Shown: piece by piece, positions 1 through 8,215 of the stretch
Numbering within the stretch: the stretch's first letter is position 1
How the letters are laid out: every line of letters starts with the position of its first letter
Assembly (NCBI RefSeq): GCF_036327775.1
Contig: NZ_CP109598.1
Location: 2,542,001-2,606,000, forward strand
DNA: 64,000 nucleotides
Direction of reading: 5' to 3'
From: Streptomyces sp. NBC_01498
GTDB lineage: Bacteria; Actinomycetota; Actinomycetes; Streptomycetales; Streptomycetaceae
Program-made: the position numbers and the translations under genes
Notes under the pieces: model-generated
Database searches by the model: none
What the model was told of the DNA's origin: nothing
Seen by the model: only the letters and a program-made list of their open reading frames with translations

Positions 1-43
1 GAATGTCGGAACGAATGACGAGCGGCCCCCTAGCGTCACCGGG

Positions 44-1024
44 GTGGTGAAGCTCTCTGTGGTCGTGCCGTTCTACAACGTGCAGACATACGTCCCCGAA
101 ACCCTCCGAAGCCTCGCGGCGAACAGCGGGAAGGATGTCGAGTTCCTGCTCGTCGACGACTGTTCGACGGACGGGACCCTGGAACTCCTGCGCCGGGCGG
201 AGCGCGAGCTGCCCGGCGCGGTCCTGCTGCGGCACGAGAAGAACGGGGGGCTGGCCACCGCGCGCAACACGGGGCTGGACGCCGCGCGCGGTGAGTACCT
301 CACCTTTCTCGACGGCGACGACTGGGTGGCGCCGGGCCACTACGCGCGGCTGCTGGCCACCGTCGAGGGGCTGGGCTGCGACTTCGTCCGTACGGATCAT
401 GTCCAGTTCACCGGCCGGACGCGGACCGTGCACCGGGTGCCGGTGGGCCCGCGCGGGGTGGTGCTGACGCCGCGCGAGACGATCCTGCCCGCCGACCGGA
501 CGACGTCCGTGGACTACGCGTACGCCTGGGCCGGGATCTATCACCGGCGGCTCGCGGACCGGGGGCTGCTGCACTTCACGGACGGGCTGCGGACCGCCGA
601 GGACCGGCCGTGGATCTGGCGGCTGCACCGGGAGGCCGGGTCGTTCGCCGCCGTGGGGCTGCTCGGGATCTTCTACCGGCGCGGGGTCGCCTCGTCGCTC
701 ACCCAGATCGGCGATGTACGGCAGCTCGATTTCATCCGCGCGTTCGACCAGGTCATCGAGGAAACGGCGGCGGACCGTGAGGGTGAGCGCTTTCTGCTGA
801 AAGCCGTACGCACCTATCTGGCGATCATTTCGCATCACCTGGCGGCCAAGGAACGATTCGAACCGGCCGTGGCTCGAAAATTGCGCACGATGAGTGCGGC
901 GGCCATGGGACGACTGCCGCAGGACGTATTGAAAGAGGCGCTGAACTCGATGGACCTGGACCGCTCGACCCAGTTGCGCAGACTGCGCCGGCGCCAGGGC
1001 GCGACCGGGAAGGCGGCGGCCTGA
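44..1024 (+). CDS. Glycosyltransferase family 2 protein
   Basis: Inverting GT-A glycosyltransferase that would add a sugar from a nucleotide donor to a growing surface polymer on the cytoplasmic side. The 326-residue protein opens with the GT2 core (LSVVVPFYN, residues 4-12), has the nucleotide-binding VDDCSTDGT near 38-46 and the metal-binding LDGDDW at 89-94. The C-terminal third is acceptor-side sequence without a recognisable motif. Start is GTG at 44, or the next GTG at 47; only 43 bases of upstream sequence are visible, so the operon beginning is unknown. Its TGA overlaps the ATG of the polysialyltransferase-like gene by one base (TGATG), so the two are translationally coupled and probably act on the same polymer. 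Sugar specificity cannot be read. Confidence 0.9.
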   Translation: MVKLSVVVPFYNVQTYVPETLRSLAANSGKDVEFLLVDDCSTDGTLELLRRAERELPGAVLLRHEKNGGLATARNTGLDAARGEYLTFLDGDDWVAPGHYARLLATVEGLGCDFVRTDHVQFTGRTRTVHRVPVGPRGVVLTPRETILPADRTTSVDYAYAWAGIYHRRLADRGLLHFTDGLRTAEDRPWIWRLHREAGSFAAVGLLGIFYRRGVASSLTQIGDVRQLDFIRAFDQVIEETAADREGERFLLKAVRTYLAIISHHLAAKERFEPAVARKLRTMSAAAMGRLPQDVLKEALNSMDLDRSTQLRRLRRRQGATGKAAA

Positions 1025-2376
1025 TGTCCCTGCCCGTCCCCTCCGGCCGTACGACGCGGGTGTTCTACGCCTCCACCCTGTACGGCGCCGCCACCCTGGC
1101 CGCCGCGATCGACGCCGGGCTGTTCCCGGCCGCCGACCGCTCCGTGCTGGTGGTGAGCAACAACGCCGGTACGCCCGAACTGACCCCCGCCGTCCACGAG
1201 ATGCCCGGCTTCGAGGCGCTGCGCGACCGGTTCGGCGAGGTGCTGTCCTGGAACGGCGTGATCGCGCCGTTCCACCCCGGCGGCTGGGTGCCCCGCGAGG
1301 ACGACCTGCCGCTGTGGGAGCGCCATCTGCGCCTCGCCTGGGGCCTGGGCGACGACACGGTGGAGCTGGTCCTCGAATCGATCCAGGTCAGCCCGGCGCT
1401 GACGCTCGCGGAGATTTTCACGGCCGCGCCGATCGAGGTGTACGCGGACGGGCTGATGAGTTACGGCCCCACCCGCAACCGGCTCGACCTCCAGGTCGGC
1501 GCCCGGGTGCGCAGGCTGCTGCACCTCGATCTCGTACCGGGTCTGGTACCGCTGCTGCTCACCGAGTTCGGTGTGCCGTCCGAGCCGGTGCCGACCCCGG
1601 CGTTCCAGCGGGTGCTCGGTCAGCTCACCGACGTGGCGGGGGACTTCGCGACCCCGGACCCGGCGCCGGCGCTGCTGCTCGGGCAGTACCTCGCGGCGCT
1701 CGGCATTCTCACCGAGCGCGAGGAGGAGGACCTGCATCTGCGGATGGTGCGGGGCGCGGTCGCGCTCGGGCACCGGCACGTGGTGTTCAAGCCGCATCCC
1801 ACCGCCCCGGCCCTCTGGTCGCGGCGGCTGGAGGAGGAGGCGGCGGCGCTCGGCGCCGAACTGACCGTGCTGGACAGCCCGGTTCTGGCCGAGGTGCTGT
1901 ACACGCGGCTGAAGCCGGCGCTGGTGGTGGGCTGTTTCTCGACGGCGCTGTTCACGGCGTCGGCGTTCTTCGGCATCCCGGTCGCCCGCACCGGCACGGA
2001 TCTGCTGCTCGACCGGCTCTCCCCGTTCCAGAACAGCAACCGGGTGCCGGTGACGCTGGTGCACGCGCTCGTGCCGCCGCTGGACGACGACGGTGCGTTC
2101 CGCCCGGAGCCGGCCCCCGCCGGTCTGGTCACGGCCGTCGGCTTCACGATGCAGCCGCAGATGCACCCGGGGCTGCGGCCCGCGACGGAGCGTTTCCTGG
2201 CGGGGCGGCTTGACCCGGACACGCTGCGGTACTTCAAACGGCGCCGGCTGACCACGCTCGGGCTGCCGGGCGCGGTGGGCCCGCAGCTCGTCCGCATCCC
2301 GCAGAACGCGGCGGCCCAGCGCGTGGTGCGCCGGGCCCGGCGGCTGCGCAGGGCGGTGCTCCGGCTGCGCGCCTGA
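1024..2376 (+). CDS. Polysialyltransferase-family glycosyltransferase
   Basis: The 450-residue protein resembles the alpha-2,8-polysialyltransferase family (PF07388-type) that is common in Streptomyces cell-wall glycopolymer loci. It has a Rossmann-like start (FYASTLYGAATLAAAI, 14-29), a central EVYADGLMSYG segment and a C-terminal KPHPT followed by a GCFSTALFTAS segment, the usual donor-site layout of GT-B enzymes of this type. Known relatives transfer nonulosonic acids such as Neu5Ac; in Streptomyces walls the related sugar is Kdn. Coupling to the GT2 gene by a one-base overlap supports a role in the same pathway. Linkage and donor are inferences. The basic C-terminus (about 20 residues rich in Arg) could sit on the membrane. 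Confidence 0.8.
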   Translation: MSLPVPSGRTTRVFYASTLYGAATLAAAIDAGLFPAADRSVLVVSNNAGTPELTPAVHEMPGFEALRDRFGEVLSWNGVIAPFHPGGWVPREDDLPLWERHLRLAWGLGDDTVELVLESIQVSPALTLAEIFTAAPIEVYADGLMSYGPTRNRLDLQVGARVRRLLHLDLVPGLVPLLLTEFGVPSEPVPTPAFQRVLGQLTDVAGDFATPDPAPALLLGQYLAALGILTEREEEDLHLRMVRGAVALGHRHVVFKPHPTAPALWSRRLEEEAAALGAELTVLDSPVLAEVLYTRLKPALVVGCFSTALFTASAFFGIPVARTGTDLLLDRLSPFQNSNRVPVTLVHALVPPLDDDGAFRPEPAPAGLVTAVGFTMQPQMHPGLRPATERFLAGRLDPDTLRYFKRRRLTTLGLPGAVGPQLVRIPQNAAAQRVVRRARRLRRAVLRLRA

Positions 2377-2545
2377 GCGCACGGGGAGCGCGCGGGGAGC
2401 GGGCTGGACGGGTGGTCGGGCGGGGCCGCACTTGGTGCCGACCGACTGTCTCTCACCGTTTTGTACGATAGTGGATCTTTGATCCATTTGGTGGCAATTT
2501 ACGGAAGGTTGCATTCTCAACCGGTTCCGGCGCGTTGTTAGCCAC

Positions 2546-3343
2546 GTGGAACCACGTGAACTCTGGGATCGGAACAGCGTCCTCGCCGAGGCGTTCTGCG
2601 CCACCGACGAGCAGGTACGGCAGGCCCAGACCGTACTGGACGAGGCGCAGGCGGAGCGCAGCCGTACCCTCGCCGCGTTCGCCGTCACCGTCGGCAACGA
2701 CGGGGCGGTGGCGGATCTGATGGGGCTGAGCGAGCGCGAGGTGCGGCTGGCGCGGCGCACGGTCGGCAAGAGCGACGCGCGCAGTGTCGCCGAGGAGCTG
2801 CTGGACCGCCCGTCGGGCATCCACACCCAGCCGATTCCGCAGGCGGTGCAGGCCCCGGCGCCCGTCCCGCAGCAGGTGCTGCCGCCCGTCGCCCCGGCGG
2901 ACGATCCGTACGGCGACCCGCACGCCGCGATGTACCAGCAGCAGGCGCACGGCGGCGGCGTCCAGGGGGACCTTCATCTGCCGCACCCGCGCGCCGAGTC
3001 GGCCCCGCTCGGCGAGACGGGCCCGCACCCGGACACGCTGTCCGCCCCGCTCCACCCGGCGGAGGCCGAGAACAACGCGGTGGTCTGGTCGTCCAGCATG
3101 GACTCGGTGCTGCTGTGGAGCTGGCAGTCCGGACTCGACCTCCAGACGGTCGCCGGTGAACTGGGCCTGGACATCCGGGCGTTGCTGATGCGCGTGCAGG
3201 CCCTGGCCGACAACGGGATGCTGACCCCGTCGTCGTCCCAGACGTCCGAGGCGAACCGCGCGGGCCGCCACCGCCGCCACCACGAGGAGGCGTACGCCGC
3301 GCTGTTCAGCCCGACGGCGACGTTCCCGCAGGTCCACTACTGA
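2546..3343 (+). CDS. Conserved hypothetical protein with HTH-like ends
   Basis: Not recognised by name. The 265-residue product has an N-terminal helical segment (about 1-90) ending in LMGLSEREVRLARRTVGK, which reads like a helix-turn-helix. A proline-rich linker follows (about 95-170), then a C-terminal segment (about 180-235) containing DSVLLWSWQSGLDLQTVAGEL and DIRALLMRVQALADNGML, which looks like a second HTH module. Such two-module proteins occur in actinomycetes as putative regulators. Start is GTG 2546 (MEPRELWDR); a TACGAT hexamer at 2463-2468 could be a -10. The last 7 bases overlap the convergent NUDIX gene. Nothing links it directly to the glycopolymer genes except position. Confidence 0.7.
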   Translation: MEPRELWDRNSVLAEAFCATDEQVRQAQTVLDEAQAERSRTLAAFAVTVGNDGAVADLMGLSEREVRLARRTVGKSDARSVAEELLDRPSGIHTQPIPQAVQAPAPVPQQVLPPVAPADDPYGDPHAAMYQQQAHGGGVQGDLHLPHPRAESAPLGETGPHPDTLSAPLHPAEAENNAVVWSSSMDSVLLWSWQSGLDLQTVAGELGLDIRALLMRVQALADNGMLTPSSSQTSEANRAGRHRRHHEEAYAALFSPTATFPQVHY

Positions 3344-3888
3344 CGGGCCGGCCGCTTCTCCTCACCGTCGCCGTCGCGGGGTCCGGGTCCGCGCCCGGGT
3401 CCGGATGTCACATACCGGTGCAGGGCCTCCCGCCCTCCCGGTGTGAAGCCCCATTCGTCCACGACGTCGAGCAGATCGGCCATGGTCATCCAGTCCCACC
3501 AGTCGATCACGGCGGGGTCCGGAAGCACGGCCGTCGGTACGAGGGCCTCGTGGGCCCCCAGCCAGTAGGGGCTCACGCCGCCCCGGCAGAGGAACTTGAA
3601 GAGGAAGCGCACCGGGGCCCCGACGCCCAGTTCCTCGGCCAGTTCGCGGCCGGCCGCCGCCTCGTACGACTCACCGACGTCCACGGCGCCGCCGACCGTC
3701 ACGTCGTAGTACCCCGGGAACCTGGCCAGCGTCCGGGCCCGCCGCACCACCAGGATCCGGCCTGCGGGGTCACGGCAGAACGTGGCCGCCACGCGGTGCG
3801 GCCACCTCTTCCGTACCGCTTCCTCGCGTTCGACGACCCCCAGCACCTGGTCGTTCTCGTCGACATGCTCCACCCGTTCGCTCATCAC
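3337..3888 (-). CDS. NUDIX hydrolase
   Basis: Hydrolyses a nucleoside-diphosphate-linked or isoprenyl-diphosphate substrate; the substrate is not readable. The NUDIX box is complete at residues 67-89: Gly67, Glu73, Arg81-Glu82, Glu85-Glu86 and Gly88 fit GX5EX7REUXEEXGU. The N-terminus (VEHVDENDQVLGVVEREEAVRK) resembles IPP-isomerase-like and YfcD-like NUDIX proteins. The protein is 183 residues with a Gly/Arg/Pro tail that is probably disordered. It is convergent with the HTH gene and overlaps it by 7 bases. A strong hairpin separates it from the next minus-strand gene, so it is likely transcribed on its own. Confidence 0.88.
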   Translation of the reverse strand: MMSERVEHVDENDQVLGVVEREEAVRKRWPHRVAATFCRDPAGRILVVRRARTLARFPGYYDVTVGGAVDVGESYEAAAGRELAEELGVGAPVRFLFKFLCRGGVSPYWLGAHEALVPTAVLPDPAVIDWWDWMTMADLLDVVDEWGFTPGGREALHRYVTSGPGRGPGPRDGDGEEKRPARQ

Positions 3889-3958
3889 GGCACGATCTCA
3901 GAGGATTCCGCCCAGCGCCGGAAAAGCGGGCAAATGTTCCCGGACCGAAACAGCGTAC

Positions 3959-3991
3959 GGCGCCGTACGGGCCACGAGCCCGTACGGCGCC
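3959..3991 (-). terminator. Strong intrinsic-type hairpin after the GT8/pyruvyltransferase gene
   Basis: Perfect 14-bp inverted repeat GGCGCCGTACGGGC (3959-3972) / GCCCGTACGGCGCC (3978-3991) with a 5-base loop. It lies 70 bases past the stop of the GT8/pyruvyltransferase gene and upstream of the NUDIX gene. No U-tract is present, as is usual in Streptomyces. Confidence 0.7.
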
Positions 3992-4061
3992 GGAGAACGG
4001 AACGGTGACGCGTCAGCCGTCAGGGGTCGGCGGTCAGCGGCCGGCACCCGCCACCCGGTGG

Positions 4062-6434
4062 TCAGCCGCGCAGGATCGCGCGCAGGTCCGCCGCGTTCGA
4101 CTGCGTCACCTTCCACAGCTCCTGCTGTCTGCCGTGCACGTCGGCCACCGACGCCGTGTGGTCGTTGAGCAGACCCAGCGCCCGCTCGGTGAGCACCGCG
4201 CCGAGGTTCTTGTCGTGCACCGAGACGCCCCACTCGGGCCGGTCGATGTCCGCCAGGAAGTACGCCATCTTCGGGTGCGAGATGAGCGAGATGATCGGGG
4301 TGCCGCAGCCGAACGGGATCATGCCCGCGTGACCGCGCATGCCGATGACCAGCTTCGTACGGGCGTAGGTGTCCCTGATCGCGTCGTTGTCGAAGTCGTA
4401 CATCGGGACGACCGGCAGCGACACGCCGTGCTCACGCCGCAGGTCGAACGCGATCTTCTCGTCGTCCAGCGAGTGCGCCACACAGCGCACCTCGGTGTGC
4501 TTGCCCAGCTCCCGTACCGCCTTCGCCATCTCGGCGAGGAAGTGCGCGTAGTCGTGGCCGAAGCGCAGCCCCGCCCGGTCGTACGCGGCGTTGATCATGA
4601 CGGTGTTCTCGCGCTGCCCGGGGGCCGGGTCGGTCCAGCCGTCGACCAGCTGGCGCAGCACCGTGGTCGGGCAGGGCTGGAAGCGCACCTTGTCCTGGAG
4701 CGAGGCCGGCAGCAGGGCGCGGACCTTGTCGATGGAACCGTGGTTGCGGAGCGCGAAGAAGGCGCTGCGCTCCACCAGTTGGCGCAGGGAGGAGTTGAAG
4801 CGCCCGGCGCGGTAGGACTGGCCGTCGAAGGCGTTGAAGCCGACCGCGTAGACGACGATCGGGACGTCGATACCGTTGAGGTTCTCGTCGGGGACGTTCC
4901 ACTGCCAGGCGCTGTTGCCGTTCGGCGCGGTGTCCGGGATGAAGAGGCCGCCGCCGCCGATGACCAGGCCGCGCCGGGCGTTGACCCGTGCGAGCGCCGC
5001 CTTGTCGAAGAGGCGGTGGGCGTGGATCGAGTGCCAGCGGGCCGGGCCGGTGTCGGTGTCGGCGCCGCCGTTCGGGCCGGTGCTGGTGCCGACCGCGAGC
5101 CGTACGGTCTCCGGCAGCAGCTTGTCTCCCGCGTTGCCCTGCTGCGGCATGTAGAAGGCAACGTGGGCGAGTTGGTCCTCGGGGGCACCCTCGCGCGGGG
5201 CGGGCAGGTCGTGGCCCCGGGTACGCAGCCGCATCAGCCGGTTGGACCGGTGCGTGGGGTCGGCGGCCAGGCCCCGCATGGCGTACTCGTGCGCCGTCGC
5301 GTCGTCGCCGTGGATCCAGGCGATCTGCGCGAGGCGCCCGAAGGACGTCGCGGCGCGGCTGGGGAACGTCGTCGCGAGGTGCAGATGGACCTCGGACTCC
5401 GCGTACCGGGAGACGCTCATCAGCGCGTGTCCCAGCACCTCGTGCGGCCAGGCCTCGTCGACCGGGATGTGCACGCTGCCGAGGATGTCCGCGGCCTCCT
5501 GGAAGCCGCCCGTGTTGATGTGCGCGTGGGCGACCCTGCGGGCGCACTCGACGTCCCCGGTGCGCTCGACGTGCTCGGTGCCGTACTTGATGACCAGTTC
5601 GTGGTGCAGTTCGCCGGGGAGGTCCATGAACGCGGCGTAGAACTCCGCGTCCGTCAGGTCGAATTCGCGCCAGCGGTCCTCGGCCTGCGCGTATCCGGCC
5701 TCGCCGCCCTGCCAGGGCTTGTGGCGTCCGGTGAAGTGCAGGACGGCGGTGTCCTCGGGGACGGGCAGATCGCCGGAGAGCCGCCGCTTGACGAAGTTGT
5801 ACCGCGAGTCCAGCTGGACGAAGTCCCCGTCGAGCACCGCGTTGAGGATGCCCTGGTCGTGCTTGTTCAGCTCGTAGTCGCCGCCGCGTCCGGTGGCGTC
5901 GATCCGGGCGCAGAACTCGTCGCTCAGATACTCGCGCTGGATGACGAGCAGTCCGCTGTTGAGCTTGTGCTCCCCGTAGAAGAACTGCGGTACGGCGGCA
6001 AGTCCGTCGCGCAGCTTGAGCAGTTCGGAGAGATCACCGAGGACGACCATGTCGGTGTCGAGGGTGATGACCGTGTCGTAGTCGCGCAGCCGGAACACGT
6101 CGAGGATGAAGTACGCCTTGCGGACCAGGTAGTTGTCCTGGTCGCCCTTCTCGTACGCGTCGTAGCGCCCGGCGTCCACGCGGTGGAACCGGACCCGGGG
6201 GTGCAGGGCCCGGATCGAGGCGACCGACTGGGGCCGCAGGTCGTCGTGGAGGACGATGAAGTCCTCGCAGACACCGGGGTTGGAGAGCGCCAGGCTGCGC
6301 AGCAGCGCCAGAAAGCCCGGCAGGTAGTTCTCGTCCACGAAGGACGCGAAGGCCAGCCGCCGTTTGCCGGTCAGCTCGTTGGCGGACAGCGGTGCGGCGG
6401 TGGGCCCGACGAGGGCATGGGGGGTGGCGGTCAT
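4062..6434 (-). CDS. GT8 glycosyltransferase / polysaccharide pyruvyltransferase fusion
   Basis: A 790-residue protein with three parts. Residues about 25-270 are a GT8-type GT-A domain with the metal-binding LDTDMVV (Asp126, Asp128), LNSGLLV (158-164) and the late HFTGRHKPW (233-241), which fits the HxGxxKPW motif of GT8. Residues about 280-400 are helical and TPR-like. Residues about 425-790 are a polysaccharide pyruvyltransferase domain with GNAGDKL (433-439), IGGGGLF (492-498), GMRGHAGMIPFGCG (698-711) and His720. It would both add a sugar and cap it with pyruvate. The start ATG at 6434 was preferred over a longer frame because it overlaps the stop of the upstream GT29-like gene by 4 bases (ATGA), giving coupling. 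The combination in one chain is unusual. Confidence 0.88.
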   Translation of the reverse strand: MTATPHALVGPTAAPLSANELTGKRRLAFASFVDENYLPGFLALLRSLALSNPGVCEDFIVLHDDLRPQSVASIRALHPRVRFHRVDAGRYDAYEKGDQDNYLVRKAYFILDVFRLRDYDTVITLDTDMVVLGDLSELLKLRDGLAAVPQFFYGEHKLNSGLLVIQREYLSDEFCARIDATGRGGDYELNKHDQGILNAVLDGDFVQLDSRYNFVKRRLSGDLPVPEDTAVLHFTGRHKPWQGGEAGYAQAEDRWREFDLTDAEFYAAFMDLPGELHHELVIKYGTEHVERTGDVECARRVAHAHINTGGFQEAADILGSVHIPVDEAWPHEVLGHALMSVSRYAESEVHLHLATTFPSRAATSFGRLAQIAWIHGDDATAHEYAMRGLAADPTHRSNRLMRLRTRGHDLPAPREGAPEDQLAHVAFYMPQQGNAGDKLLPETVRLAVGTSTGPNGGADTDTGPARWHSIHAHRLFDKAALARVNARRGLVIGGGGLFIPDTAPNGNSAWQWNVPDENLNGIDVPIVVYAVGFNAFDGQSYRAGRFNSSLRQLVERSAFFALRNHGSIDKVRALLPASLQDKVRFQPCPTTVLRQLVDGWTDPAPGQRENTVMINAAYDRAGLRFGHDYAHFLAEMAKAVRELGKHTEVRCVAHSLDDEKIAFDLRREHGVSLPVVPMYDFDNDAIRDTYARTKLVIGMRGHAGMIPFGCGTPIISLISHPKMAYFLADIDRPEWGVSVHDKNLGAVLTERALGLLNDHTASVADVHGRQQELWKVTQSNAADLRAILRG

Positions 6435-7972
6435 CGCAGGGAGATCCTCATGTCGGTCACGCTCTGGGCGCGTTCCATGACCCACGCCTTTTCGCTGGTG
6501 TACTCGTGCACGGACGTGATGGGCATCCGCATCGCTTCCTTGACGCGGTAGGCACCGCTCTCGTAGAAGTCGAAGCCGATCAGGTCGAGCGTCGGGCTGA
6601 CGTCCAGGAAGTCCAGCAGCCAGAGCATGTTGAAGCCGCTGGTCGGAATGGCGGCCCACACGTCGGTGTCGACCTGGCCGATGTTGCGCAGCGGCCAGCG
6701 GAGCGACTCGTCGTTGACGTAGGTCTGGGCGCCGGGCACCAGCCGGTTGCGCAGGGAGTTCTTCCAGTCGTGGCTGAGTCCGCCGAAGACCAGCCGGGTG
6801 GTGACCTTCTGGTCCCAGTTGAAGCCGTGCTTGTGGATGGTGGTGTGGATGTCGGTCCGCCGGCCGGTGGCCGGGGCGTCGATCCGGTACGAGTTGAAGC
6901 GGACCACCAGGTCGTACGCGTCGATCTCGGCGCCCATCGAACCGCGCCCGACGCGCTGCGAGTTGGCGATCAGGCAGATGGACTTGCCGGCGATCTGGTT
7001 GCGGAACTCACCCAGCGTCAGCCACTGGACGTCGCCGAACGTCGGGTCCGGGACCAGTCCGCGCAGCCGGCCGCGCCGCATGTCGCCGTAGAGGGCGGCG
7101 AGTTCACGCGCCTCTTCGACCGGTCCGCCGGCCGCCAGACGCAGGTCCAGATACTGACCGATGGAGACCTGAAGGTCCGTCACCGGGCTGCCGTCGCCGC
7201 GCATCGCGAGCAGCGCGCCGACCAGCAGCGGCTCGGCACCGGCCCGGTCGCCGGCCTCGTGCCGCGCGACGCCCTCGGCCCAGGCGTCGGTGGCGCGGCC
7301 GTCCGCGTACTCCGCCGCCTGCGGGCAGCCGCGTTCGAGGAGCCGCAGCAGTTCGTCCTGCTTCTCACCGGCGGTGCGCAGACCGACGATGCGGGGCGCG
7401 ACCCCGAAGCCGTCGTCCTCGGTCAGGGTGAGGTAGCGCTCGTACGCGGCGATGGCGGCGGGCTCGTCGCCCATGGCCTCCAGCGTGCGCGCGCGCAGCC
7501 GCCAGCCGGCCCGCGAGTTCTTGCGCTGGGTCAGTACGGCGTCGCTGATCAGCAGCGCCAGCTTCCGCTCGTCCTCGTACCCGCACTCCAGGGCCTTGTT
7601 CCCGGCGGCCAGCAGCGCGTCGAGCAGCTCACCGCTGAGCGAGCCGCCCGTCCCGGCGACCGTCCCGGCGACGACCTTCTTGGCCGCCCGGCGGATCAGC
7701 GGCGTGGCGGCGGGCGCGGCCGGGGCGCTCTCGGCGGGCCCGGAGGCGTGGGCGGCCAGTACGGCACGCAGTCGCTCGGCCAGCTCGGCGCGTCTGCGGG
7801 CGAGGCTGCCGACCACCTTTCCGCTGTGTACGGCGCAGGCGCGCAGACACACGTCCAGCTCGGTCGGCGTGATCCGGTCCCCCCGGCCCGGGATCTGCCC
7901 TGCTCCGTCGGGCGGCCCGGCCGGGCCGTCCCCGTCGCGCGGCCTGAGCCATCGGTTGCGGACCTTCGTCAT
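6431..7972 (-). CDS. GT29 sialyltransferase-like protein
   Basis: The C-terminal 190 residues carry the GT29 layout. A sialylmotif-L-like stretch lies at about 331-362 (ICLIANSQRVGRGSMGAEID, then DLVVRFNSY). A motif-S-like stretch lies at 444-470 (TSGFNML then LIGFDFY), and His489/Glu494 fit the very-small motif HxxxxE. The N-terminal 300 residues are helical (TPR-like, AAIAAYERYLTL) and rich in Ala and Glu. GT29 enzymes transfer CMP-activated nonulosonic acids; most described members are eukaryotic. The start ATG at 7972 was chosen because GGGAG sits 4 bases upstream; the frame is open further up but without support. The stop overlaps the start of the GT8/pyruvyltransferase gene. Donor (Neu5Ac, Kdn or other) is unknown. 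Confidence 0.82.
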   Translation of the reverse strand: MTKVRNRWLRPRDGDGPAGPPDGAGQIPGRGDRITPTELDVCLRACAVHSGKVVGSLARRRAELAERLRAVLAAHASGPAESAPAAPAATPLIRRAAKKVVAGTVAGTGGSLSGELLDALLAAGNKALECGYEDERKLALLISDAVLTQRKNSRAGWRLRARTLEAMGDEPAAIAAYERYLTLTEDDGFGVAPRIVGLRTAGEKQDELLRLLERGCPQAAEYADGRATDAWAEGVARHEAGDRAGAEPLLVGALLAMRGDGSPVTDLQVSIGQYLDLRLAAGGPVEEARELAALYGDMRRGRLRGLVPDPTFGDVQWLTLGEFRNQIAGKSICLIANSQRVGRGSMGAEIDAYDLVVRFNSYRIDAPATGRRTDIHTTIHKHGFNWDQKVTTRLVFGGLSHDWKNSLRNRLVPGAQTYVNDESLRWPLRNIGQVDTDVWAAIPTSGFNMLWLLDFLDVSPTLDLIGFDFYESGAYRVKEAMRMPITSVHEYTSEKAWVMERAQSVTDMRISLR

Positions 7973-8215
7973 GGTGCTCCCAAGCGTCTGACTGCCCGCG
8001 ATCAGGTTGCGGGTCCGCGACAGACTAGGAAACCCGCGCGACGGGAAGATGAACTGACCACGACGGCGGATGGAACGGCGGGAGCCCGAAAAATGGTTGC
8101 GCCGACGGGTGTCCCGGCGGGAGGCTCGTCGGCCGTACTCCGAACCAGCGGGTACCCGGACGCGCCCGGCCGAACCGGCCCCGGGGGTACTCCCGGGCAC
8201 CGGAAGGGACCCCCC

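Noticed and set aside
835..2826. Long leftward frame of 663 codons
   Set aside because: It lies antisense to the GT2, polysialyltransferase-like and HTH genes and reads as Arg/Gly/Pro/His-rich sequence with no domain; a typical GC-rich shadow.
4005..6551. 848-codon plus-strand frame opposite the GT8/pyruvyltransferase gene
   Set aside because: The antisense gene has clear motifs on the minus strand; this frame has no family pattern and follows its GC skew.
6434..6659. 75-residue N-terminal extension of the GT8/pyruvyltransferase protein
   Set aside because: It overlaps the end of the GT29-like gene, and the coupled ATG at 6434 is better supported.
6392..8215. Extension of the Vgb-like frame to the left
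   Set aside because: The frame is open by chance across the antisense GT29 gene; the propeller begins only after GTG 8216.
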